A stretch of 64,000 nucleotides of DNA from Eubacteriales bacterium. Its GTDB lineage: Bacteria; Bacillota; Clostridia; Lachnospirales; Lachnospiraceae. The stretch is from the NCBI GenBank assembly GCA_030527665.1, contig JAUNAK010000002.1:21848-85847 (forward strand), in the 5' to 3' direction. Position 1 is the stretch's first letter. Each line of letters starts with the position of its first letter. The notes beneath the pieces are model-generated. The model did no database searches and had not been told where the DNA came from. It worked only from the letters and a program-made list of their open reading frames with translations. The position numbers were made by a program, and so were the translations under genes. Of the stretch, positions 1 to 9,700 are shown one piece after another.

Positions 1-2087
1 ATGCAGACAGAGATGAGAGGCCCGAGGAACAGGAAATGCCGGAGACACCGGAGGAACCGGAGTCTCCGGAGGAACAGGACGAAGAGTCAAAGGAGCAGGA
101 GGAGGCTTCGCTTCCTCAGGAGGAGGGACAGGAAGAAGTTCAGGAGACTCAGTGGGTACGGCAGCAGGTACGAATTGCAAAGGATCAGGACCCGCAGTCA
201 AGGCCAGATCAGACAAACGATGAGGATCAGTCCGGAAAGCCAGTACAAGGCGGTGATACACCGGCCGCATCCGATCACGGGGATACAGAAGACGACAAAA
301 AAGATGACAATGATCTGCCGGCTCTGAGGGAACAGGAGAAACCGGATCAGCAGACAACACCGACACCGACACCTGTACCAACGGTACAGCCGGAGAATAC
401 CCCGGATGTTACGCCTGGGCCTTCGGATGATCCGGAAAGCAGAAATTATTTTGAGACAAACCTGACAAACGGAATGTCTGTGCGAGAAGCCGGATTCATG
501 CTGGAGGTTACGAGAACCGATGCTGGCATGACGGCAGGTCTTGTCAGTCAGACGGTAACGGTAAACGGGATTCCGTATCTGTTTGACGAGGTCGATCGAA
601 CATCGATCACCTTTGACAGCGGTGAGAATACAGTTGCGGTTACGCTTCGGTTTGCCGGCAATATTACACAGACTAAAACATACACCGTATTCTATATCCC
701 GCAGGGAGAGTATCTCCTGAAGGTATATCGTGCGGATACCGGTGAGGAGATCGTTGACGGCAGTACGATTCTGACACATGAGGAGAACTTTTCAGTGAGA
801 GTCTATGCACCGGTCGGTACGCCTTCTGTACGTCTGAATATGGACGAGATCAAAATGGATGAGTCGGGAACGGTTCCGCTTTCGCTGCATGAAGATGATA
901 ATTCCTTTACGGCGGCTGTGGGAAGCGGGATGAACGGGATCCGTTTTTCCTGCACCTTCCGTTACGATCCCGGTGAATTCCGTCTGACCTTTATCGATCG
1001 CAGCGGACAGATCAATGACCGGATCAGTGCGGAGAATCTGGGACAGGAGTTTTCACATACCTATCCGTCCGAGTCCACGGAATTTGCTTTCCGCCTGAAC
1101 AGCTGGTCCAATACCGAACAGGGCGGCGTGCAGGCAGTCAGGGTAACGGACAGGAACGGAGAGACGGATGTAACTTCACAGAAGGGAGCAGACGGATTTA
1201 CAACGATCCAGCTGGATGCGTCCAATAATAACGGAAACGGTACAGTTATTACAGTGGAATACACAGATGCGGAGGGCAGTTCCTATACAGGAAGATGGAC
1301 GATCCTCTATGAACGGGCCGGCAGTACACCAGCGGACAAGCTGCCAACTCTTACTACCTGTAATCTGGCAGACGGGGAAATACTGACAGCCAGTCCGTTT
1401 GTTCTGCAGATCAGCGGCTGTGATTTCCGGTCAAATTCCCTGTATGCCAATGGAAATGTACCGGGAACCGATAAAAATCAGATCGAAGTCTATCTGAACG
1501 GAGAAAGGCTTGCCATGGCCGGTCAGGGAAATGATCGGGGGCAGGATCCGGTATATGAATACTATCTGAATCTGGCAGAAGGGGCCAATGAGCTGAACAT
1601 CGTCCTGACCGACAATGAGCAGTATTCCTATAGCAGTACAAGAAATGTGTATTATGATCCTGCCGGCGGAAAAATCCGGGTATCCATTCGTGTGGATGCC
1701 AGCGAAGTGGGACTGGGAACGCTGATTACAGAGACTGTAGAGGTCGATGCAGGAAAAATGGTATCCGAGGTACTGGAAGAACGTCTGACTGCGTACGGTT
1801 ACTCGCCGATCCATGTCGGAGAAGGGGAGACCTATTATCTGAAGGGAATAAGCAGGGACGGTCTGTTAAACGGATGGCAGGTTTCTGAAGACAGACAGCT
1901 GGAACTGACGGAACTGGGTTATACATTCCATGAACCGGATGATATGAATACATTGGATGACGGAAGCTTTACCAACCGCTGCGGCTGGATGATCAAGCAG
2001 AACGATAACCTGATCAATATGACCATGGGTACGAGAACGATTCGTGACGGCGATATGCTGGATCTGTATTATGTGCTTGCAGGATAA
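1..2087 (+). CDS. Cell-surface DUF4430 protein, 5' partial
   Basis: The reading frame (third base of the window onward) is open to the left edge, so the true start and signal peptide lie outside; the first in-frame ATG at 36 is probably internal. The first ~130 visible residues are a Pro/Glu/Gln/Thr-rich low-complexity linker. Several beta-rich segments follow, and the last ~130 residues are a DUF4430 (transcobalamin C-terminal-like) domain, with the VDAGKMVSEVLEE segment and an NGWQV/GWMIKQN pair. No membrane segment or LPXTG motif is seen at the C terminus. A second DUF4430 protein lies at 13433-14020, so both probably serve the same surface system. moxR follows after 26 bp. Ligand unknown; DUF4430 in animal transcobalamin helps clamp cobalamin. 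Confidence 0.8.
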   Translation, partial: ADRDERPEEQEMPETPEEPESPEEQDEESKEQEEASLPQEEGQEEVQETQWVRQQVRIAKDQDPQSRPDQTNDEDQSGKPVQGGDTPAASDHGDTEDDKKDDNDLPALREQEKPDQQTTPTPTPVPTVQPENTPDVTPGPSDDPESRNYFETNLTNGMSVREAGFMLEVTRTDAGMTAGLVSQTVTVNGIPYLFDEVDRTSITFDSGENTVAVTLRFAGNITQTKTYTVFYIPQGEYLLKVYRADTGEEIVDGSTILTHEENFSVRVYAPVGTPSVRLNMDEIKMDESGTVPLSLHEDDNSFTAAVGSGMNGIRFSCTFRYDPGEFRLTFIDRSGQINDRISAENLGQEFSHTYPSESTEFAFRLNSWSNTEQGGVQAVRVTDRNGETDVTSQKGADGFTTIQLDASNNNGNGTVITVEYTDAEGSSYTGRWTILYERAGSTPADKLPTLTTCNLADGEILTASPFVLQISGCDFRSNSLYANGNVPGTDKNQIEVYLNGERLAMAGQGNDRGQDPVYEYYLNLAEGANELNIVLTDNEQYSYSSTRNVYYDPAGGKIRVSIRVDASEVGLGTLITETVEVDAGKMVSEVLEERLTAYGYSPIHVGEGETYYLKGISRDGLLNGWQVSEDRQLELTELGYTFHEPDDMNTLDDGSFTNRCGWMIKQNDNLINMTMGTRTIRDGDMLDLYYVLAG

Positions 2088-2113
2088 GCATACGAACAGG
2101 GAGGAAAACAGAG

Positions 2114-3055
2114 ATGAATCAGAAAGCCAGTCAGATACTGGATGAAATTGAAAAAGTTATTATCGGTAAGCGTCACGTAGTGGAAAGGGTACTGATGGCG
2201 ATCCTGTCGGAAGGACATGTTCTCCTGGATGATGTACCGGGAACAGGAAAAACGACATTGGCGCTGAGTACCTCCCGGGTTCTGGGAATGGATTACCATC
2301 GTATTCAGTTCACGCCGGATGTAGTGCCTTCGGATATTACCGGTTTTTCTATCTACAATAAGGCTTCTGACAGCTTTGAATTCAAGCCGGGCGTGGTCAT
2401 GACCAATCTGCTACTGGCGGATGAGATCAACCGAACATCCAGCAAGACACAGTCGGCCCTGCTGGAGGTCATGGAGGAGGGCCAGGTCACGGTGGATGGT
2501 GTGAGCCATCCACTTCCGAAGCCTTTTGTTGTCATTGCGACCCAGAACCCGGTCGGTTCGGCGGGAACGCAGCTGCTGCCGCAGGCCCAGCTGGACCGTT
2601 TTATGATCCGTATTTCCATGGGATATCCGGATTTTGCCAGCCAGGTGAATATTCTGCGGGATCGACAGAGAAGCAATCCGCTGGAGACGATCGCAACGAT
2701 CGTTCAAAGAGAGGAGATTCTGGATATGCAGCAGGAGGTTCGTATGGTGCATGCGGAGGATTCCATTCTGGCATACATTACGGCACTTGCAGAGGAAACG
2801 CGAAAAAATCCGATGATCCGCCTTGGCGTCAGCCCGCGAGGAGCACTGGCGCTTCTTCGAATGGCAAAAGCACGGGCATATGTCAAAGGAAGGGATTTCC
2901 TGATTCCCGAGGATATTCAGCGTGTGTTCTGTGATGTATGTGCACATCGAATCATTCTGAATCCCAAGGCACGTGTGGCGGAAAAAACGGCGGAGGATAT
3001 TCTCAGAGAGATTCTGAAACATGTATCCTCACCGGATAACGGACGGGAGAAATAA
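2114..3055 (+). CDS. MoxR-family AAA+ ATPase
   Basis: A 313-residue MoxR-type ATPase of normal length. Walker A is DDVPGTGKTTLA near residue 40 and Walker B is LLLADEINRTSSKTQ near 100, followed by the ALLEVMEEGQVTVDG segment typical of MoxR. MoxR proteins act as chaperone-like ATPases helping mature metal-binding or surface complexes. It is followed 3 bp later by a DUF58 protein and then a transglutaminase-fold protein, the classic moxR/DUF58/TgpA arrangement, which indicates one operon. A GGGAGG-like site precedes the ATG. The client is unknown, but the surrounding surface-protein genes are the obvious candidates. Confidence 0.93.
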   Translation: MNQKASQILDEIEKVIIGKRHVVERVLMAILSEGHVLLDDVPGTGKTTLALSTSRVLGMDYHRIQFTPDVVPSDITGFSIYNKASDSFEFKPGVVMTNLLLADEINRTSSKTQSALLEVMEEGQVTVDGVSHPLPKPFVVIATQNPVGSAGTQLLPQAQLDRFMIRISMGYPDFASQVNILRDRQRSNPLETIATIVQREEILDMQQEVRMVHAEDSILAYITALAEETRKNPMIRLGVSPRGALALLRMAKARAYVKGRDFLIPEDIQRVFCDVCAHRIILNPKARVAEKTAEDILREILKHVSSPDNGREK

Positions 3056-3058
3056 ACA

Positions 3059-4234
3059 ATGGTGAGATCCAGGATCCTGTGGATCTGCTGGCTGTCAGGA
3101 CTGGCTGTTTTCTGGTTTGTTACCGGAGAGCAGACCGGTATCGTTCTTCTGCTTTTGTCGGTACTGCTTCCTTTGCTGGCGGCAGTTCCGTTTGCAAAGG
3201 TGCCGAAAAAGCTGGAGGTCCGTCTGCAGTCGGAATCGGCGGGAATAAAAGGAAGTGAAGCGGCGTGCAGCGTTTTTCTGAAGAACAGCAGTCTGATGTC
3301 GGTGAACCGTGCCATGGTACGGGTGCGTGTGGATAATCTTCTGACAGGAGAGAAAACGTATGCGGCCGTCCGGATGGCAGTTCCGGCAAAGGGAGAAATG
3401 TCGACCTTTCTGCAGCTGAGCAGCCGTTATGCAGGAAGAGTACGTATCCGTGCCGTCCGGGTGACGGTTTACGATCTGTTCGGACTGTTTCAGTTCCGGG
3501 CAGCGGTCAATGGAAAAGAAGAGGCCAAATGTCTGTTTCGTCCGGAAACCTTCGGAATGGAAGCGGAGCTGTCCTACGGAGAAAATGCAAGCCTGGACAG
3601 TGATGTGTATTCCATGCGGAAACCGGGCTTTGATCCCAGTGAGACCTTTGCGATCCGTGAATACCGGGCAGGAGACCGGATCCGGCAGATCCATTGGAAA
3701 CTGTCTGAAAAGTATGATGACCTGATGGTAAGAGATTATGGTCTTCCCATTCAGAATTCGGTTCTGCTGGCACTGGAAACCGGGCGGATGCCTGGAAGCA
3801 ATGCGCCGGATCCGGCATGCATGGATGCACTTGCCGAGGCGATGGTTTCCTTATCCCAGACGCTGATCGAGCAGCAGGTCATGCACTGTATCGGATGGCA
3901 GAATCATGAGGAAAATGTTTTTTCCTGTGTTGAGATCGAATCGGATGAGGATCTGGCAGGCAGTCTGACCGGGCTGCTCAGTGCGGTTCCGGGCGAAGAC
4001 AGCATGCATGTACTGGAGCATTATCTGGAAGAACATGAACAGCTGGCATTTGCACATGTGGTGCTGTTTACAACGGAACATAGAAAAGAGTTTGGCGCTC
4101 TTGCCGGGCAGTGCGTATGTACAGAAGTAATCTGCGGAAATGCGGGAAATGACTATACAACAGAGGATGGAATTACGGTGATCCGGACGACTCCGGAGAC
4201 GATAGCAGAGGCAATGGTTTATGTCGAAATCTGA
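3059..4234 (+). CDS. DUF58 domain membrane protein
   Basis: A 391-residue protein with two adjacent hydrophobic segments in the first ~45 residues and the DUF58 signature in the middle (REYRAGDRIRQIHWKLS, then LMVRDYG). DUF58 proteins accompany MoxR ATPases and are thought to be von Willebrand A-like partners. The gene starts 3 bp after moxR and its end overlaps the next gene by 14 bp, so translation is probably coupled. No catalytic role can be assigned. Confidence 0.9.
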   Translation: MVRSRILWICWLSGLAVFWFVTGEQTGIVLLLLSVLLPLLAAVPFAKVPKKLEVRLQSESAGIKGSEAACSVFLKNSSLMSVNRAMVRVRVDNLLTGEKTYAAVRMAVPAKGEMSTFLQLSSRYAGRVRIRAVRVTVYDLFGLFQFRAAVNGKEEAKCLFRPETFGMEAELSYGENASLDSDVYSMRKPGFDPSETFAIREYRAGDRIRQIHWKLSEKYDDLMVRDYGLPIQNSVLLALETGRMPGSNAPDPACMDALAEAMVSLSQTLIEQQVMHCIGWQNHEENVFSCVEIESDEDLAGSLTGLLSAVPGEDSMHVLEHYLEEHEQLAFAHVVLFTTEHRKEFGALAGQCVCTEVICGNAGNDYTTEDGITVIRTTPETIAEAMVYVEI

Positions 4235-6620
4235 CAGGGAGAACCGGAATACACTGGCTCTTCGTTCGATACAGGTAAAACTGAATACAAGGGAAAGACT
4301 TCTGCTGAAGGCATTGAGCTTTGTTTTTTTATGGATCTACACAGCAGGAACGATCGGTGTGCCGGCTTCCCTGCTGGAATGGCCGGTGAATACGGGGCTG
4401 CTTTTTGCTGCACTTGGTGCAGAGGCGGCGGTGTTCGCGTTTCTGCCTGCGGGAGAAAGCCGAATACAGGAAAAGATTCCTGTAAAGTTCGTTTACGGCG
4501 GCATCCTGATCTTGCTTGCACTGCTTTTTTATGTTTTCTGGATCAATGGACTGAACGGATTGTTAAACAGCAGCATAGACCGGATCGGAAGAGCGCATCC
4601 GTATATGCTTCCGTACTACAGAGTCAGTCTTTCGGAAGGCATGCAGAAGGCAGCGCAATGGTTTTTTATTCTCTGGGCGGGAGCCTGGGTACTGCTTCTG
4701 GGAAGACGTCTTCTGAAGAGCGGAAATATTGTCTTTCTGGGAATGCAGGAAGGAATCTTTCTGTTTCTGCAGATGGTAAGCGGTATCCATGCGGATCTGG
4801 TTATGAATCTTGCCGTACTTGCGGCTGTCCTTGTCATGTGGATCTGGGCACAGGGCAGCAGGATGCCGGAGGGCAGACACCGGCTGGCGGCCGCTGAGTC
4901 GGTTTTGCTGTTGGCTGTGTTTGGAATGGCTGCGGCGGTTCTGCTTACAGCTGCAGCCGGACGTATCCGTAAAAGCGGAAGTGCTTTTTCCGGAACGCGG
5001 GAAAAGATCAGCCAGGCGGTGGAAGACCGGCGGTATAAGGGGGAGAGCGAAGTACTGCCCGGAGGCAGTTTTGCGGATCTGGGGTCCTTTCTTCCGACTG
5101 GAAAAGAAGTATTGAAGGTAACGATGAGCAGTCCGCAGTCTTATTATCTGCGGGGCTTTATCGGTTCCGTATATGAAGGAAATCGCTGGACGGAATCGGA
5201 GAATGAGAAACGCTGGGCAGGCAGAGATCTGTTTTACTGGCTGCATGCAGACGGATTTTACGGTCAGCAGGAGCTTGCGCAGGCGGCAAAGGTTCTGAAA
5301 CCGGAGGAGTATCAGGAGAATACAATCACCATCGAGAATATCGCTGCCAATCGGAAATATCTGCTGACTCCTTATGAACTGCAGATGAAGGAAGAGGAGA
5401 CAAAGAAGCTGCTGCAGAAACAGCTGCTGGGTGATGAAGGAATCCGGTCTGCCGGACTGCAGGGAGAAAAGAAGTATACCTATACCTCATACCCGGCACT
5501 GGCGGCATCGTATCCGGAGCTTGTGGGAAAGCTTTCCAAAGCAGATGAGCCGGCGGAAGAGGTTGAACGATACAGGAAAAATGAATCCTATTATAATGAA
5601 TATGTCTATGCAAATTATGTGGATCTTCCCGAGAATATCCGTCAGGATCTGAACGGGATCTTCGGAAATGCGGCAGAGACGCCGGCCGGACAGAAACATA
5701 CGGATTACAGCAGCGCAAAGGAGGATATACTATATGTGCTGACAAGATCCTATACATATGAAGAACGGCTTTCAAGCCGGTGGAACGGACCGGATCTGGT
5801 CGATGATTTTCTGCAGAATACGAAGAGCGGTTATTCCGTGCATTTTGCAAGTGCGGCAGTTCTGATGTTCCGGTATTTCGGAATACCGGCCCGCTATGTG
5901 GAGGGGTATCTGATCACTCCGTCGGATGCGGAACAGATGGAAGCCGGCAGGGAAATCGTGCTGGATGACTCGCATGCACATGCCTGGGCGGAGTATTACC
6001 AGGATGGAGTGGGATGGCTTCCGTTTGAAACAACGCCTTCCTATCTGCAGGTGATGAATCAGGCACAGGAATTCCAGAATATATCCGATACGGAAGGCTC
6101 TTCACAGCAGGAACCGCCGCCGGAGGAAGTGGAAGAAGAGGAGAAAGAAGAGGAGCAGGAAAAGGAAAGTGAGATCGACTGGATCTTCATTATTGAATGC
6201 ATTCTTGCAGGACTGATCCTTCTTGTTCTTGTCTTTTTGCTTCTGGTGATCATTCGGATCATTCGTGAGATTATCATAAGCAGAAGACTGCGCAGAGATT
6301 TTGAGAACGAAGACCGAAAAATCGCTGTGCGAAGTATTTTTGCATATTCTATGTATCTGCTGTCTGTCGCAGGACTGGAGATACGAAATCAATCCCTGTT
6401 TCGTTACGGAAAAGAAATTGAAGAGATGTACGGACCGGAACTGCGCAGGGAATATGCAGCAATTGTCCGGATCCGTCAGGAAGCCGTGTACAGTGAGCAT
6501 CCGGTATCCGAGGCGGCATATGCCCGGATGCTGGCATTTGAACAAAAAATCTGGCATGCTGTATATGAAGAGGCATCGCCCATGCGCAGGCTGCAGCTGA
6601 AGCTGATCTATCTGCTGTAA
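4221..6620 (+). CDS. TgpA-like transglutaminase-fold membrane protein, catalytic Cys replaced
   Basis: A 799-residue protein with several N-terminal membrane helices, an extracytoplasmic transglutaminase-core domain (about 480-620), an acidic Glu-rich linker, one more membrane helix near 650, and a cytoplasmic DUF4129-like tail. The core has the family framework (FASAAVLMFRYFGIPARYVE, HAWAEYY, GVGWLPFETT). Where active members have Cys in GYCVHFA this one has Ser539 (codon TCC at 5835), and Glu603 stands where Asp is usual; His587 is kept. It may be a binding or scaffold protein, or use an altered chemistry. The gene overlaps the DUF58 gene and completes the MoxR triad. Confidence 0.88.
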   Translation: MSKSDRENRNTLALRSIQVKLNTRERLLLKALSFVFLWIYTAGTIGVPASLLEWPVNTGLLFAALGAEAAVFAFLPAGESRIQEKIPVKFVYGGILILLALLFYVFWINGLNGLLNSSIDRIGRAHPYMLPYYRVSLSEGMQKAAQWFFILWAGAWVLLLGRRLLKSGNIVFLGMQEGIFLFLQMVSGIHADLVMNLAVLAAVLVMWIWAQGSRMPEGRHRLAAAESVLLLAVFGMAAAVLLTAAAGRIRKSGSAFSGTREKISQAVEDRRYKGESEVLPGGSFADLGSFLPTGKEVLKVTMSSPQSYYLRGFIGSVYEGNRWTESENEKRWAGRDLFYWLHADGFYGQQELAQAAKVLKPEEYQENTITIENIAANRKYLLTPYELQMKEEETKKLLQKQLLGDEGIRSAGLQGEKKYTYTSYPALAASYPELVGKLSKADEPAEEVERYRKNESYYNEYVYANYVDLPENIRQDLNGIFGNAAETPAGQKHTDYSSAKEDILYVLTRSYTYEERLSSRWNGPDLVDDFLQNTKSGYSVHFASAAVLMFRYFGIPARYVEGYLITPSDAEQMEAGREIVLDDSHAHAWAEYYQDGVGWLPFETTPSYLQVMNQAQEFQNISDTEGSSQQEPPPEEVEEEEKEEEQEKESEIDWIFIIECILAGLILLVLVFLLLVIIRIIREIIISRRLRRDFENEDRKIAVRSIFAYSMYLLSVAGLEIRNQSLFRYGKEIEEMYGPELRREYAAIVRIRQEAVYSEHPVSEAAYARMLAFEQKIWHAVYEEASPMRRLQLKLIYLL

Positions 6621-6728
6621 CGGTTCCGGACTGCAGGAAGTAACGTACGGGACTGAAACTGCGAATCAGATAAGAGGATTCACATGCGCTGCAGACGTGC
6701 AGGGCTTAATACCAACAGAGGAAATCAT

Positions 6729-9700
6729 ATGACGTATAGAAGACGGAAAAACAGAAAAGGCATTCGAGGGCTTGCAGCATTGCTGGCCCTTGTTCTGCTG
6801 CTTGGATCGTTTTCGGGCACAGCTGTCCCGGTAACGGCGGCGACCCTGGAGGATGCCTGGGACGGAGTAAGTATGTCCATGCCTTCTGTGGATGAAAATG
6901 GTTTTTACCAGATCTATACGGCAAAAGAACTGGCCTGGTTTGCGGATCAGGTCAATCAGGGGCAGGGAAAAATCAACGGCCGTCTGGAGGATACGATCTA
7001 CCTGAATAACAGCACCTCCCGGTTCGAGTGGGTATTGATCGGAAATGACGAGGAGCATCCGTTCCGGGGAATATTTGACGGAAACGGATTTTCCGTGAAC
7101 TATCTCTATGCATCCAGCTCGGAACAGGATTCCGGTCGACGATATATCGGATTATTTGGAGTCATTGACGGCGGTGTTGTCAGAAATCTGAAGGTCTCCG
7201 GTAATCTCTTACAGGGATATGGAAATTCAGGTTCCGCTGACAGCCTGAATGAACTGGCAGCAGGCAGCGGCGGAATTGCGGGTTATCTGAAAGCCGGAAC
7301 GATCTATGCCTGCCAGAATTATGTAAAGACAACAATGACAGGAACGACACGGTATCGAAATACAGGAGGTATTGCCGGTATTTCTGCAGGCGGGATCCTG
7401 CATTGTACAAACTATGGAAAGATCAGTACAGCTGTTGCCTATGCACAGCGTCATGTGGGTGGAATTGCCGGACTGGTCACCGGACCGGGGGCATCCGTAC
7501 GCTATTCACTGAACCGGGCAGATGTGCAGGGCTATTTTGAAGTCGGCGGTGTTGCCGGAGCAGTGAAATACGGTGCAGAAGTTCGTGCATCTGCCAACTA
7601 TGGAGCTGTTTCCGGAAATGAGATCATCGGCGGAATTGCAGGTATGGTGACACGTACCGGAACACTGAGCAACGGTTCTGCAAAAGAATGCGGTATCTAT
7701 GATGTGTATAATATCGGAGCGGTCTCCGGATTCGGAGATCACCAGGGCGATTCTATAGGTGGAATCGTCGGCTTTCTGGGATATGCAAGCTGGGCGGAAG
7801 CGGAACTTCCCTGTATGCCGGCAGTGGAAAATGCCTATTCGACGGCAATGATCGATAAGGTGTCCTTTAAGATGCATGGTGCCGCAGTCGGACAGTTTCG
7901 AAGCGGTTCCATCGGAAATCTGTACTGTCTGAAGGGAGGCAGTGCCGAAATGGTCGGCGCGCAGGAAAATAAAGTAACTTCCTATTCGTCTACCATTGCA
8001 TTTCGTACATCCGCCAACATGAAGAAACAGGCATTTGCCGACCAGCTGGGAGCTGCGTTTGTGAAGGTCACTTCTTTTGAAGCGGATACAAAAGGCTATC
8101 CGAAGCTTGCCTGGCAGAAACAGACCTCCGATCTGTCGGCGGCTGTTGATGCAGCGGTTCTGGAACTGAACAGCTGGCTGACAGAAAGCAACCGGTCCCT
8201 GTACGGGAAAAATTATTCAAAAATTGAAGAACTGGTTTCTGTATATCTGCGCCGACTGGATCAGGTGACCGAAGAGGAGGAACCGGAACAGATCATGGAG
8301 GCAGCCAGAAAAGCACTGGGTGCGGTTAAACCGGGTAAAATGGCAGATGAAGAACGCTATGCGGCAATCGATGAAGCACTTAGTGCATTCGGTGAGTATT
8401 ACGATAAAGTTCTGGCAGAACATCCGGAATTGACGGATGCACAGAAGGAAGAGCTGCAGGAAGAACGTAAAAAAGCAGAGGACCGGATCCGCAAAGGAAA
8501 AACGGATGAAGAGATCGAAGCTGCTCTGGAGGATGGTAAAAACATCCTCGATGAAAAGCTGGCTGCCTTTGCAAGAGAGGAAGATCTGGAGGAGATTCGC
8601 GCCGGCTATATAAAGACGCTTTCCGGATATGAGGCGGAAAGTGATTACGGAGAAGAATGGAACAACCGGATCGCAGAGGTCAGAAATGCAGGAATTGCCG
8701 AGCTGGAAGCTGCTGAAACGACAGCCGATGCCGATCGGATCTTCTCCGAGGCAAAGCGAGCGATCGACAATCTGATTGCCTCGGTACCGTCGGCAGATGC
8801 CTGGGACGGATCCGGGAAGAGGGAGCCGGCAAAGGACAGCAATAATGTATATCTGATTACTACGGCAGAAGAACTGGCATGGTTTGCCGATCGGATCAAC
8901 AACGGAAATGACCAGACGCTTTGTGCCCGTCTGCAGAACGATATTCATCTCGGCGGCAGGGAATGGACACCCATCGGAACAGAAGAGAATGTATTCCGGG
9001 GAAGGTTTGATGGAGGCGGCTATACGATCCGCGGTCTGTCGGTAACGGAGGCGGAAGGATATGCGGGTCTCTTCGGTCGTGTATACGGAACAGATGGGAA
9101 AAGTATCTCCGATCTGACGGTTTACGGTCTGGTACAGGTCTCCAGAAACGTGACTTATGCCGGCGGAATCGTCGGATACTGCAGCGGTCAGAACGAAAAT
9201 ACCAGAAATGCAGTAACCAACTGCCGCAGTTATGTGGATGTAACGTTAAGCGGAATCACACGTATGAATTCTTCCGCCGGAGGAATCGCCGGTTATGCAA
9301 AATACACCTGGTTCCGGGAATGTGAAAATAATGGAAACGTATCGATTCCATCGACCGGAAAGGGAGGCATTACCTATTTTGCCGGAGGCGTATTGGGACA
9401 GGCATCGGCAGGAACTACGGTGCGCAGATCCTGCAATAACGGAAACGTAGAGGCAGCCAACTGTGCCGGCGGTCTGGTCGGACGTGTGATGGAAATGGCA
9501 ACGGAATTTACATCCAATTACAATCGGGGAACCGTATATGCGGATGTGTATGCCGGCGGTCTGGCCGGATTGATCGAAGCTACTGCGGTTGATGCTTCCT
9601 TCCGGTACAGCTACAGCAGCGGTGCCGTGAATCCGGGACGCACGGCGAAATACAGAGGTGCGTTATTCGGAAATATGCAGGCCGGCGGCTGCGAAGAAGT

